Assembly (NCBI GenBank): GCA_029263275.1
Contig: JAJCXU010000264.1
Span: forward strand, 1-8,936
Source of the DNA: Ilumatobacter sp.
Lineage (GTDB): Bacteria; Actinomycetota; Acidimicrobiia; Acidimicrobiales; Ilumatobacteraceae
DNA: 8,936 nucleotides
Direction: 5' to 3'
In this document: positions 8,231-8,936 of the stretch, in pieces
How positions within the stretch are numbered: position 1 is the stretch's first letter
How the letters are laid out: each line of letters starts with the position of its first letter
Made by a program: the position numbers and the translations under genes
Notes under the pieces: model-generated
The model's input: only the letters and a program-made list of their open reading frames with translations
The model's database searches: none
Told to the model about the DNA's origin: nothing

Positions 8231-8936
<706 letters not shown>

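Overview
The window is GC-rich, densely coded DNA with strong G/C at third codon positions. It looks like an actinomycetote chromosome. An acidimicrobiial lineage would fit the short loop near the end of ClpB, the HQLRT-type histidine kinase and the apparent leaderless promoters, but that placement is inference and no marker here proves it. There is no tRNA, rRNA, CRISPR array, transposase or integrase. No gene-free gap exceeds about 230 bases.

Layout, left to right. (1) The 3' nine-tenths of clpB, a ribosome-associated-stress disaggregase gene, on the + strand, ending in a clear intrinsic terminator at 2356-2389. (2) A convergent two-component pair on the - strand: an OmpR-type response regulator (3705-4412) followed 25 nt downstream by its membrane histidine kinase (2444-3679). 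(3) A 152-nt gap upstream of the regulator that holds three phased palindromes. Two are a 34-nt tandem duplication and one is a diverged copy with compensatory stem changes. (4) A histidinol-dehydrogenase-family gene (4565-5878, -), whose metal and substrate residues depart from true HisD. (5) A 198-nt divergent intergenic region with a perfect 23-bp-arm palindrome. (6) An unusual fusion gene (6086-8032, +): an N-terminal Rieske [2Fe-2S] domain joined to a complete thiamine-diphosphate enzyme of the acetolactate synthase/pyruvate oxidase superfamily. (7) A second, inverted and decayed copy of the same palindrome, then a leader with a small hairpin and purA (8258-end), which is cut by the window edge.

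clpB and purA are housekeeping genes. The middle block is the accessory and more interesting part. It pairs a Rieske-ThDP fusion, divergently, with an atypical NAD-linked alcohol dehydrogenase of the HisD family, next to a sensor kinase/regulator pair. A plausible but unproven reading is a small oxidative pathway: the HisD-like enzyme oxidises an alcohol to an acid or aldehyde, and the Rieske-ThDP enzyme handles a 2-keto acid or aldehyde and passes electrons to its own iron-sulfur cluster. No substrate can be named from sequence alone.
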